The notes under the pieces are model-generated. The model was not told where the DNA came from. It did not search any database and saw nothing but the letters and a program-made list of their open reading frames with translations. Shown here piece by piece: positions 55,327-64,000 of a DNA stretch of 64,000 nucleotides (position 1 is the first letter of the stretch; each line of letters begins with the position of its first letter). The stretch is taken from positions 12,034,471 to 12,098,470 of the forward strand of contig OZ017767.1 in assembly GCA_963969345.1 (NCBI GenBank). The letters run 5' to 3'. Position numbers and translations under genes: made by a program. This DNA is from Turbatrix aceti. Its lineage: Eukaryota > Nematoda > Chromadorea > Rhabditida > Panagrolaimidae.

Positions 55327-57524
55327 AACTGGTATTCTTACAAGATGTGTCGGTTATCAACACCTTTGACATCAACAGCGACCACCGCCTCCTGCGCTGT
55401 CGGTTGCACCTGAAATGGCTTCCCAAGAAGGTGTTACCAAAGCGAGGAGTCCCTGTCGTTGGCCTGCATCTTCTGACCGCAAACGCAACACCAGAGCTCT
55501 TGTCGTTTCAAAGCTCCGGTTCAACGGAAACGGACTACAAGAAGATCACCGACATAATCAACCGAGCGACCACGGCAGCCACGACGTACGATACCCTCCC
55601 TCCTCGAGTGTCGCCAAAGACAAGACTGCTTCTTGCTCTGCGAAGGCACTTTGAGTCGACAAGATCCACGTCCACACGCGCCAATCTTGAGTATGTGCAG
55701 ATGTGCAAGCAGGTGCGTTTTTCCTTCAGAGAAGATCTCCACCGACGTCACATGATGATCGTTGAAAAGGCGGTGCAATCTGGTCGCCTCCGTCAGGGGC
55801 GGCAGAACGCTCTGTACGCAAAGAAGGCGCTACTATTGGCAGGCGAAGAATTCGCAGGCCAAGATGTAGTAGAGAAATCAGCTCAGCGCATCGGCGACTT
55901 TTACTCAGAGCTCTACCACTCTGTCGAAGGAACACTGCAGCCACCGACTCCACCGATTGCCATCCATTTCGAAAAGGAAGAAATAGCAGCCGCGTTGAAA
56001 ACTTGCAAGGCAAAAGCTGCTCCGGGAGCTGACGGCGTTCGGGGCTCTTCCATACGCCCGATTGCCAATTCCCTTGCAGGCCCCGTACAACACCTTCTCA
56101 ACTCCACTGCAACTACAGGTGTTGTTCCTGAGAAATTTGCTTTTTCAGACACCATCCTGCTGTTCAAGAAGGGAGACGCAGCAAAAATCGAGAACTACCG
56201 CCCGATTTCCCTGCTGTCGTCGCTGTACAAGGCCACAACCAAAGTGATCAAAAGCCGCGTGCAACGGCAATGCGAAGAAGCCTCAGCCATACCACCGGAA
56301 CAAGCAGGTTTCCGAAAGAAGATGTCAACGACGACGCAAATTCACGCGCTGAACATGCTGGCGGAAAAGTGTGGAGAGTTCCAACTTCCGCTTTACGCCA
56401 TCTTCGTCGACTTTCGCAAGGCTTTCGACACCATTTCGTACGACGCCATCTGGCGTTCTTTACGAGCCATCGGAGTCGAGGAACCACTGGTGCAGTACAT
56501 CCAGCTCCTCTACGCCAACAGCAGCTCTGCTGTACGTGTAGGGGACATCGCTGCCTGCTTTGCCACTCAAAGGGGTGTTCGCCAGGGAGATTCACTTTCC
56601 CCCCTCCTCTTCATCCTTGTCCTCCAGTCTGTGCTCAATAACATTGACTGGTCAAATCGAGGATTCCAAATTGGCAGGCACCGACTCTGCTACCTTGCCT
56701 ACGCCGACGACATTGCGCTCCTGGCACCAGATGCTCCCACAGCTCAAGCCATGCTGCAGGACCTGGCCGACGAAGCTCTCTCTGTCGGTCTGGAAATCAA
56801 CATCGGCAAGACCAAGTGGATGAGCAACTCGAAAGACGACGCGACGATTCTACTGAACGGTTTTCCGGTCGAAAGAGTAAAAGAGTTCGTCTATCTTGGA
56901 CAGCTCTTCTCCTGGCCGAGAGACCACAAGAAAGAAATTATCAAAAGAATGACGGCAGGACGAAAGGCGTATTTCAAGTACAAAGACTTCCTGCGCTCAC
57001 GCCAAGTCAAAATGGGGCTGAAACGGCGACTCATCGAGCAGTGCATAAAGCCAGCAGTCCTCTACGGCTGCGAAACCTGGGCACTCACCGACGCCGGAAT
57101 CGAAACCCTCCAGCGGGGACAACGTCGCCTCGAACGTGCTATCTTAGAGGTGCGTTTGAGCGACAAAGTCCCATCCGAATCCATCCGGAAGCGCACCAAG
57201 CTCAAAGACTGGAACGAATCCGCTCGCCGCCGCAAGCAGAAATACGCCAAATCGCTCGCGACGACCGACGACGACAACTGGGCAGTCCGACTGTCAGACT
57301 GGCGCCCCACAGAAGACTACGTGGAAGCCAAGCGACCGCTAGGACGACCACGCATGCGCTGGACCGACGACCTCGCCATTGCCTACAACGCTTCTACCAA
57401 GGACTTCGATTTCAGACGGATTGTTTTTCTTTGATGACCCCTCTTCGTACGACCCCACTGATTTGTATAATCCCGTGTGTACGAGTAAGAGATAAATTGA
57501 TTGATTGATTGAACTGGTATTCTT
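55327..57524 (+). mobile_element. 5'-truncated RTE-like non-LTR retrotransposon
   Basis: The insertion is 55340-57511, bounded by a 13-bp duplication, AACTGGTATTCTT (55327-55339 and 57512-57524), of receptor exon 2. The 3' end is a short (TTGA)n-type array (about 57495-57511) with no poly(A), as in RTE-clade elements. The copy begins inside the endonuclease region, so it arose by incomplete reverse transcription and cannot move on its own. Confidence 0.92.
55341..57434 (+). CDS. Endonuclease/reverse transcriptase ORF of the LINE, 5'-truncated
   Basis: The frame is open from the element's left edge to TGA at 57432-57434, about 697 codons without a break. It starts at the very end of an APE-type endonuclease domain (INSDHRLL). 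The reverse transcriptase domain follows, with FRKAFDTISYDAIW, QRGVRQGDSLSPLLFILVL, and the catalytic LAYADDIALLA. The thumb region LEINIGKTKWM and a C-terminal region with LYGCETWAL complete the layout seen in RTE/CR1-group elements. Most of the endonuclease is missing. The lack of stops over 2 kb shows that this copy is young. Translation is not expected, since no promoter or start is left. Confidence 0.9.
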   Translation, partial: QDVSVINTFDINSDHRLLRCRLHLKWLPKKVLPKRGVPVVGLHLLTANATPELLSFQSSGSTETDYKKITDIINRATTAATTYDTLPPRVSPKTRLLLALRRHFESTRSTSTRANLEYVQMCKQVRFSFREDLHRRHMMIVEKAVQSGRLRQGRQNALYAKKALLLAGEEFAGQDVVEKSAQRIGDFYSELYHSVEGTLQPPTPPIAIHFEKEEIAAALKTCKAKAAPGADGVRGSSIRPIANSLAGPVQHLLNSTATTGVVPEKFAFSDTILLFKKGDAAKIENYRPISLLSSLYKATTKVIKSRVQRQCEEASAIPPEQAGFRKKMSTTTQIHALNMLAEKCGEFQLPLYAIFVDFRKAFDTISYDAIWRSLRAIGVEEPLVQYIQLLYANSSSAVRVGDIAACFATQRGVRQGDSLSPLLFILVLQSVLNNIDWSNRGFQIGRHRLCYLAYADDIALLAPDAPTAQAMLQDLADEALSVGLEINIGKTKWMSNSKDDATILLNGFPVERVKEFVYLGQLFSWPRDHKKEIIKRMTAGRKAYFKYKDFLRSRQVKMGLKRRLIEQCIKPAVLYGCETWALTDAGIETLQRGQRRLERAILEVRLSDKVPSESIRKRTKLKDWNESARRRKQKYAKSLATTDDDNWAVRLSDWRPTEDYVEAKRPLGRPRMRWTDDLAIAYNASTKDFDFRRIVFL

Positions 57525-58145
57525 GTGCAGGTTTGTAATTTAATAATGATTTCTAGTTTCTGGCAGATACATTTTGTACGCTGAAAGTTCAGGGTACAAC
57601 AAAATCTTTGATATGCCTATCTCTGTCAACTTTTGCTCTCTTTGCTATGTATTTTGTTATCGTATACTACTATGTAAAAGTGCAAAACTTTCTCAAGATT
57701 AACAAAGACGTATTTTCAAGACGCACGATGAAAATTCACTTTCAAATAAGCCAAACTCTAGTAATACAGGTAAGCATGAATCTATTATTCAAAATCTTGT
57801 TCATTAAAGTTCAGGCTCTTTTACCGTTTATCTTTACTGTAGCCCCGTTAATTGTAAACATCTCATCACTACTTATGAACGAACCGACTTCGTACATTGT
57901 CTCAACGTTCTCAGTGTCGTGTGTTAATTGGGTTCCCGCAACCAATGCTTTGGCTGTTTTGTGCTCGATTAAAGCATTCAAAATCAAAATTGTGTCTGTG
58001 TTTACCAAATCATATTTTAATTCTGGTGTTGCTCAGAATATTTCTTCGTAAGTTTTAATGTTATTATTTGAATGTTTGTTCTAAGTTTGTTATTTACAGA
58101 AATGCTAATTTCTCAATCGGCTTGCCAACACAAACAGTTTTTTGA

Positions 58146-58516
58146 GTTGAGTTCAAATTTAATAGTTTCAGCATTATGTTAAAAGTTTCTAATCAATCCG
58201 ATAATCCACAGTTTATTGATTAACAAAAAAGCGGCATTAGCTAATGCTTGTATCATTTAAAAGCATAAAACTACAAAAACAGAACATAGTCTGTTGAAAC
58301 AGCACACCAATGTATCTAGCTTAGAATGTATCTAGCTATACGTATGTTTTTTTTGGGAGGATCATAGCATCGGATAAAAACATACGGTGTGACGTAGTAA
58401 AAAATGTAGGGGAGTGTCATAATAATACCGACGACTGTCTTGTGTTTAGCTCATGCAGCTACTCGTAAACTGATTGTACAATCGTTGTTGTGATAATAAT
58501 ATTTTAATAGCAAAAT
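58146..58516. other. Spacer between the two Srd/Str-like copies
   Basis: AT-rich with no exon. Presumed promoter region of the following receptor copy. Confidence 0.5.
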
Positions 58517-59216
58517 ATGTTTCTCATAACATACAGCATCTTGGGCTTAATGGCCTCAGTCTTAGGATTTGTTCTAAACTCCATTTTAATGTACATGCTT
58601 CGGTGTGTAAAAGTCGAAAACGTAAAAGCTTATAATCCTATTTTGATCCAAAGTAATCTAGTTGATCTTATTTTTGCCTTATTGAAATTTTTCATTATGC
58701 CAGTAATGAAGCAAATAGTTGTGCCAAGTTTTAACAAATAAACTTACCGCTGACATCCCGGGCGGATATGCCATGACAACTAATTTTTTATTCCCCTTAC
58801 CTCTGGTCATAAGCAATGGTATCAGCTTAATATGGTCATCGCTAGGGTTCCCATCCCCTCTCGTTTACATTACGGGGGGGAGTTACGGGGAGGAGATCGT
58901 CACGGGGAGTAGAACGGGGAATTTCATGGGGAGCAAATTTTTGTATACGGGGAGAAAAGGTAAAAACTCGATTCTTACTTTTTCATGGACAGAAAGTAAG
59001 ATTTTTCTACGAAAAAAAGTCAGATTCGAATTCTTACTTTTATTTTTTTTTCAGTGTATATGTCTGTTCTTGTTCATACATTTTTTATATCACACCACCA
59101 GATGTCAGACAAGAGACCAATGCAGCTGTTCTGCGAACAAAGTCACGTGCAAAAAGCGATACAAAGTAGATTACAGCATAACAGTATTTTTTGCACATGA
59201 CCTGAGTAATAGATAA
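58517..59216 (+). pseudogene. Srd/Str-like chemoreceptor pseudogene, truncated
   Basis: Exon 1 (58517-58702) is the same length as exon 1 of the gene at 45001 and is very similar in sequence (VLNSILMYMLRCVK, YNPILIQSNLVDLIF). The start of exon 2 (GGYAMTTNFLFPLPL and LIWSSL) is recognisable at about 58765-58842, but the AG acceptor expected before it is absent (AACAAATAAACTTACC). A 213-bp insertion follows at about 58845-59056, flanked by TA; its right end, TTTTTTTCAGTG, matches the termini of the 51747-55109 element while its left end, GGGTTCCCATCCCC, does not. Beyond it the reading no longer resembles the sister gene and exons 3-5 are missing. A non-functional relic. Confidence 0.82.
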
Positions 59217-59409
59217 CTAACAGTAATATGGTCCAATAACGTCCAATTTGTATGCAAAAAAATATTAAAAAACCGATCATACATATTACTTCAATACAGG
59301 TGGCGGAACGCTTTTTTGTGGTTGCTTAAAAATTCATGTCAGGGGGTAAAATTAGTTAACCTCATATGTGGCTGACTAGACCTGATATCAACACTTTTGG
59401 TGGGTAAAG

Positions 59410-60499
59410 ATGTTTAAGGGTCCATCATACCACGAAGTAGTTACCACTTTTATACCCATTGTTCACATATATTTTGACACTATTACAGTCATCACTACCA
59501 TCTTGTTCATCTTTACGGTATTTTGCATTTTCAAGCGTCCACTGACAATTAATAAATTTAAGTGGTTTACTTTGAATCAGACTATCTGGTGCTATACTAT
59601 GCACATGGTGTACTGGTACTTCAAGCCCATTCCGATACTTCCGGCCTTTGGTGGCATTATCACCGGCTTCAATGCGCGAAACTCAACTAATAAAATCACT
59701 TTATGGTACATGCATTGTTTCGTCTTTGCGTCGAGCAATACGGCTGCATCTATTGTTACGAATTTTTTTTATCGTTATTTGGTGGTATGTTACAGATTTT
59801 ATGATAAACTTCAAAACATTATTTTAGACTTGTTGGGGGAGATGGAAAGAGTTTGGCGAATCCAACTACTTTATTGCTACACAGACAATAATAGGTTTTT
59901 CCATCGCAGCATTGTGCTCAGTACTGATAGAACTTCAACCACAAGACCAGGCTTCCCTCTTGGAAATCGCAAAAATGAGCGATCCCTATTATCTACAGTT
60001 TTTTGAAAATCCCACATTTTTTCTCTTTGGGGCCGAGAACTTTACGTCCGTGGCACTGATACCTTACATTGGAATGTCTATTCCCGCATCGACGGCAATC
60101 GCAATTATTGTCCTGAGTGCGCTTAGGCTAAAGAAACTCCAGAAATCAAAAGGCAGCAAACAATCGATAAACAATTACAAAATGCTGCTATCGTACAACA
60201 TCTGGCAGATAGCTTCGATCCTTGTTTGTTGTCTACAGCCTTTCACCGTGATACTAACTGCGATTGTATTCAAGTTGGATCACTCATTTTATGTCATCAA
60301 TATTTCGTTTTTTTTCTTTATGGCTATGTGTCCAGCTCAACTGCTGTTGACCATGTACATGATTAGACCTTACAGGATTTTCATGCTATCCATTGTGGGT
60401 ATAAAAGTACAGTCGACAACTAGAATCGTTTATCCCACAAGTAATGTTGGATATCCTTCGCAAATGTTTACAAGAACTACAAAAATATGGATAATGTAA
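59410..60499 (+). CDS. Srh-like seven-transmembrane chemoreceptor
   Basis: Two exons, 59410-59784 and 59828-60499; a 43-bp GT-AG intron in phase 0; 348 residues. It belongs to the nematode Str superfamily, closest in pattern to Srh: TM1 followed by FCIFKRPLTINKFKW and TLNQTIWCY, a conserved IITG after TM2-3, NFFYRYLVV at the end of TM3, a long second loop with ELQPQDQASLLEIA, and QLLLTMYMIRPYRIFML at TM7. Such receptors detect environmental chemicals at the cilia of sensory neurons. Exon structure and exon 1 length (375 nt) are identical to the gene at 61481, so the two are tandem duplicates. No stop or frameshift is seen. Start chosen as the first ATG; KGPSYHEVV matches NKPSYNEIV in the sister gene. 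Confidence 0.88.
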
Positions 60500-61480
60500 A
60501 CACAAACAACTGCTAATGTTATTGTTTTTTTTGGGTAAAAGATATTTATAAATGTTCAGGAGCAGTGCGTTCGTGGGAAACCTATTGTGGGGAAGCAGAA
60601 TGAAAAACGCTTGACGTGAATGAAATACATACATGTTTTTCATTCACGTCACACCAACTACACAAATGCATCAAGGTATTGCATTTTGTTTCTCAGCACG
60701 GACACAGCGATCGCATTCAGTGGCACACGAAAAATGTGTCGTTTTCCATGCGCTGTCATTCACCAGTGGTTCGATGCTCACCAAATTGCTTCTACTCACT
60801 GCTCGCTCCTGCTCAGCTCACAAGCGCGAGCGGAGCGAGCGCAAAAATTTTAGGAGCTCAAAATTGGCAAATTGAACAACTCTGTTCACCACACTTTATG
60901 GTGCGTCCTAGCTAGGCAACATTCATGTACCGAAACGAGCAAATCTTACAATGAGGCGCGATGCAAGCAAACGACTTTGTGTCCATTTTTTAAACGATGT
61001 CATCCCAGGCGTTTGGTGGTCACAATGTTGTGTGCGCAAGTTTTTGTACAAATAACAGCGGTTTGTGGCACTAAATTGTGTCCCTGTCGCGAAAACTATT
61101 TGCTTAGGACACAGGTGCGTTTGCTCCTGCGTAAGACACACATAATGAGACACACACCTTATTGTGCTGCGATCGCTCTCACCGTCTGTGCCAAAGAAAC
61201 AAAATGCAATACCTTGAAATGCATACGATACACTATGAGCACGATACACTTTTTGTAACACACAATGTACGAGCAATAAATATGTTTTCATGTATTCCAT
61301 TTTTATATAAATTCAATTGATAATCATAAATCGCATTATAATACCTCACTGTGCTAGTCATGTAAAACGACTACGACTCATGGGATGTCATGACATATAT
61401 AAAATGTCTACGCTGGTTAGTGGGCATTTTGTACACATCTCTGTTTATTTTGTATCAAGAAGAAAATATAAAACCTGAAA
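60500..61480. other. Spacer between Srh-like genes, largely repeat-derived
   Basis: Occupied mostly by an inverted-repeat element (about 60613-61226) with a GC-rich core. The last ~200 bases before 61481 are AT-rich and presumably carry the promoter of the next gene. Confidence 0.55.
60613..61226. mobile_element. Inverted-repeat element with GAGCGGAGCGAGC core
   Basis: About 60665-60713 matches the inverse of about 61169-61224; both contain AAGGTATTGCATTTTGTTTCT and GCGATCGC. A hairpin (60613-60625 with 60638-60650, GACGTGAATGAAA) lies next to the left end. The core at 60795-60850 has the GCTCGCTCCTGCTCAGCTCA / GCGAGCGGAGCGAGC pattern of the repeat at 18.5-19.1 kb and shares GAACAACTCTG with it. 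No coding content. Confidence 0.65.
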
Positions 61481-62556
61481 ATGTTCAATAAGCCATCTTA
61501 CAACGAAATTGTAACATACTACCTGCCTACATTGCGTTATTATGGTGACGGCATTACAATTCTAACTACTCTATTATTTATACTTACAGTGTTTTGCATT
61601 TTCAAGAGACCACTGGCAATTGATAAATTCAAGTGGTGCACACTGAATCAGACTATGTGGTGTTACGCTTCGCACATGGTATACTGGTACTTCAAGCCTG
61701 CCTTCTTACCCCCGGCTATAAGCATTATGGTCACTGGTTACGCTGTACGCTTTTCATCTAATCAGACAACAATGTGGTTCTTACACTTGTTTGCGTGTTG
61801 CGCGAGTAATATGTCAACGTCGTTAATTGGAAATTTTTGTTATCGATATCTTATTGTAAGTTTTACGGTATTTTTTGACAAACTTGTGTGTATGCATAGG
61901 TAAATCCTTTTTAGACCTGTTTTGGGAAGCTGAAACAGATCGGCGAATCTAACTACTTCATCTTCTTTCAATTCAGTGTAGCCCTAGTAACTACAGCCAT
62001 ATGTTCATCGCTACTAAACCTTCAACCCCGAGACCGTCATTCACTTCTCGAAATAGCAGAAGCCAATGAACAGTATTACCTACAGTTTTTTGATAACCCA
62101 ACATTTTTAATAATTGGAAAACTAGCGTCATTAAGCACATTCTCCATCATTTCATTTGTCTTCCTGACTATCCCCCCAACCTTGAGCGTCATAATCTTCA
62201 CGCTGAGCGTCCAGAAATTGGCACAATTAAAAAAACTACGCGGTTTCAAACGATCGATTACAAACTATAAAATGTTACTTAAATACAGTATGTTTCAAAT
62301 GTTTGTCATATCGATTTGTTGTATATTTCCGGTTTTTACGGTATTGACTACGATAGTTTTTCGGATACCCAACTCATTCATTATGGTCAACGTAGCAGGC
62401 ATGGCTTTCATGGTAAACTGCCTGACACAGCTCTTACTCACACTCTACATGATTCAGCCTTACAGAAAGTACGTCATGTCTGCTTTCTCTGTCAGAGAGG
62501 TTCCTAAAATTGCGTCTACTGGTGTAAAACTTGTTATTGTTGCGTCAAAGGTGTAA
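61481..62556 (+). CDS. Srh-like seven-transmembrane chemoreceptor (tandem copy)
   Basis: Two exons, 61481-61855 and 61915-62556, a 59-bp GT-AG intron in phase 0, 338 residues. It is a close paralogue of the gene at 59410: FCIFKRPLAIDKFKW, TLNQTMWCYASHMVYWYFKP, NFCYRYLI at the exon end, GESNYFIFFQFSVAL, NLQPRDRHSLLEIAEANEQY, and LTQLLLTLYMIQPYRKYVM at TM7. The two proteins diverge most in the C-terminal tail and in TM5. Frame is intact throughout. A sensory-neuron plasma-membrane receptor is expected; the ligand cannot be inferred. Confidence 0.88.
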
Positions 62557-63225
62557 AAATACTTCACAAGGTGGCACGAAAGTAAGAAAGTTCATGTCTA
62601 AAAGCAACACTTATCAAAAAACAGGAAACAATAAATCAAAAACAGGGTTTTCGACCGCTCCTGAGCGGGAGCGGAGCGAGCGGTAAAAGAGAGAAAAAAA
62701 TAAGGAACGGGAGCGGAGTGAGCGGTGGAAAAGGAAAAAAATAAGAAACGCGAGTGGAACGAACGAAAAAATTTAAAACAAAAGAGCGGGAGCGGAGCGA
62801 GCGGTACAAAAAGTCAAATTAGAATTCCCTGATTTAACTTTTTGTACCGACTTTTTGACTAAGTCAGCAGGAGCGTTTGCGGCCTTCCAGAACGCTCCTG
62901 CTAAGGACTACGACGTGGCGCAGGCAGCTACGATTAACGGCGCCCTCTTCGTGCAATCTCGATACTCATCACTGTCTCTCTAATTTTGTAATGAGTAATT
63001 ATGCACGAGTAAGAGTAAAAAAGTAAAGTAAAGTAAAGTAAAGCATAGATGCGTTTTTTTGAATTTTATTTGCGCGCGTGTTTTGTCTTTCGAGACGAAA
63101 CTTTGAATGTGAAATTTTCGCTTAAAGAAATTCATTTCTCGCGTCGACGATTATTTTATTTCATTCACTTTTTTCTGTTTTCCGGTTGTTTTGTGCACTT
63201 CCGACTTTTTTTCCATTTGAAAGCC
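62557..63225. repeat. GAGCGGAGCGAGC repeats and a LINE-like 3' end with (AAAGT)n tail
   Basis: At 62655-62805 the module GGGAGCGGAGCGAGCGG occurs about three times with AAAAAATAAG-like spacers. From about 62845 to 62983 a short open frame (AFAAFQNAPAKDYDVAQAA and on to a stop TAA at 62981) is followed by CACGAGTAAGAGTAAA and a pentanucleotide array of AAAGT units at about 63016-63043. The layout (coding end, short 3' UTR with ACGAGTAAGAG, simple repeat tail) is like the 3' end of the LINE at 57.4 kb, so this looks like a severely 5'-truncated non-LTR element. The remainder up to 63225 is the upstream region of the ATP synthase gene. Confidence 0.5.
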
Positions 63226-63883
63226 ATGTTTCGCCAATGCATTTCCTCTGTTCGCACCCTGAGCTATTCCGCTGCTCGTTGCAAGGATACCGATCTCATT
63301 GGTCAACTTTTTATCAATCAAATCCGCGATTTGGGCGCCAAACAGAAGTAAGTTTTGGTATTTATTGTTACTTTATTTTCGCAAGCGTATTGCTTTTCAG
63401 ACAAGCCGGTAGCCTGGTCAATACCTCGCCGGAATTGAAGAAATCCCTCGACGAACAACTCAACCGCCTTGCCAACAAGTTCCGCTTGGCTAACTCGGAT
63501 ATTGTCGGGAAACTGGCCGTCAAATTCGAGGAAGTCAAAATCGAGAATTCGGTTTCAGCTGCCGTCGAGAATACGACCATTGAGGATCTCATTGCTAAGG
63601 TCAAAAAGGAGTGAGTTTTTTTTATTATTTCGGGCCTAAAATGCCCGTTTTTCCTTTTCTTTGACATTTTTTTTTGTGTTCAAATACATAATGTGTACAA
63701 AATATTTCGATGAGATCAAATTAGACTAAAATGCAGTTTTTCTTCTTTTTACAATTTATGTTACACATAACTTTGTTTTTGCTTCGTTGAATATGTTTTT
63801 TCAGAGAAGCCTCGTACCTTGCCGAACGCGAAGCCAAGATCAAAGCTGCACGTGCCCGTGATGCTGCCCTCACTAAAGAATAG
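63226..63883 (+). CDS. atp-4: Mitochondrial ATP synthase coupling factor 6 (subunit F6)
   Basis: Three exons, 63226-63347, 63401-63610 and 63805-63883; GT-AG, phases consistent; 136 residues. F6 is part of the peripheral stalk that holds F1 to Fo in the inner mitochondrial membrane and prevents rotation of the catalytic head. The N-terminus is a basic amphipathic import sequence (MFRQCISSVRTLSYSAARCK). The mature part has the family pattern DLIGQLFINQIRDLGAKQK, then a hinge and alternating helices (SLVNTSPELKKSLDEQLNRL). The Ala/Arg/Lys-rich C-terminal helix ending DAALTKE is longer than in vertebrates but usual for nematode ATP-4. ATG 63226 is preferred because the import sequence starts exactly there; the longer open frames upstream are in other frames or lack an ATG in context. 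Confidence 0.9.
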
Positions 63884-64000
63884 CTACCGTATCTCCAGTG
63901 ACTGAGTTTATTTTTTTCTTAAATGAAGTGTAGGTAAATGAAGCATCATGCTTTTGTCCATCCCAAAACCAAGGATTCAATTTGCTTTCTGGCTGCCGTG

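Larger units (their letters stand above)
45001..58145 (+). pseudogene. Srd/Str-like chemoreceptor gene interrupted by transposons
   Basis: Host pieces: exon 1 45001-45186; exon 2 in three fragments 51618-51746, 55112-55339 and 57525-57530; exon 3 57557-57769; exon 4 57815-58047; exon 5 58100-58145. Ignoring the insertions, all phases agree and no stop or frameshift remains in about 346 codons. It is a seven-helix nematode chemoreceptor: TM1-2 LNSILLYMIWCVK and YNPILMQTNLVDLI, an FRYRRIVYKQ segment after TM3, and RRTMKIHFQISQTLVIQALL leading into TM6, as in Srd/Str receptors of ciliated sensory neurons. Intron 1 (45187-51617) holds an LTR element in an ancestral 46-bp intron. Exon 2 is split by a TA-flanked element (51747-55109) and a LINE (55340-57511). 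The intron insertion may be tolerated, but the two exon insertions should abolish the protein. The closest relative is the pseudogene at 58517. Confidence 0.85.

Noticed and set aside
1..64000. CRISPR array, bacterial operon or viral genome
   Set aside because: No evenly spaced direct repeats with unique spacers; spliced genes, LTRs and nematode gene families show eukaryotic nuclear DNA.

Overview
This is nuclear DNA from a nematode. The evidence is the short introns with TTTCAG-type acceptors, AG acceptors just upstream of start codons that fit spliced-leader trans-splicing, nematode-type chemoreceptor genes, and close relatives of C. elegans ATP-4, PPTR-1, the KLF factors and the DMSR neuropeptide receptors. 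Intergenic DNA is strongly AT-rich; exons are more GC-rich. The species cannot be named from the sequence. All gene models are my own splices, checked by reading-frame continuity.

Layout. 1-4.7 kb: the 3' end of a Ser/Thr-rich protein gene (+), a Kunitz-domain gene (+, 5' end unresolved) and, converging on it, a five-exon DMSR-like neuropeptide receptor (-). 4.7-16.5 kb: gene-poor, AT-rich DNA with several inverted-repeat elements, including an 893-bp element of poly-G/poly-C blocks with an exact 8-bp target duplication. 16.5-19.8 kb: a coiled-coil protein gene (+) whose 2.2-kb region between exons 3 and 5 holds a complete antisense gene for a small Cys-rich membrane protein. 21.1-23.8 kb: PP2A B56 regulatory subunit (-). 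25.9-29.9 kb: the spliceosomal protein CWC15 followed on the same strand by an SLC37-type sugar-phosphate transporter, possibly one operon. 29.9-38.5 kb: an 8.7-kb stretch without a recognisable gene, then a Kruppel-like zinc-finger factor (38.5-41.4 kb). 43.8-44.4 kb: a secreted Ly6-like protein.

45.0-62.6 kb is a chemoreceptor cluster. The first gene (Srd/Str-like) has been taken apart by transposons: a Gypsy-like LTR element sits in its ancestral 46-bp intron 1; that element carries a Tc1/mariner-like foldback in its gag ORF (which itself contains a miniature LTR element) and a TTAA foldback in its 3' LTR; a 3.4-kb TA-flanked element and a 5'-truncated RTE-like LINE then interrupt exon 2. 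All of the target duplications can be read, and the host gene's frame is otherwise unbroken. A second Srd/Str-like copy is a decayed pseudogene. Two Srh-like genes (59.4-60.5 and 61.5-62.6 kb) are intact. The window ends with the gene for mitochondrial ATP synthase coupling factor 6.

The host genes are conserved housekeeping or neuronal genes with no shared pathway. The most unusual part is the fully resolvable, multi-level transposon stack in 45.2-57.5 kb.
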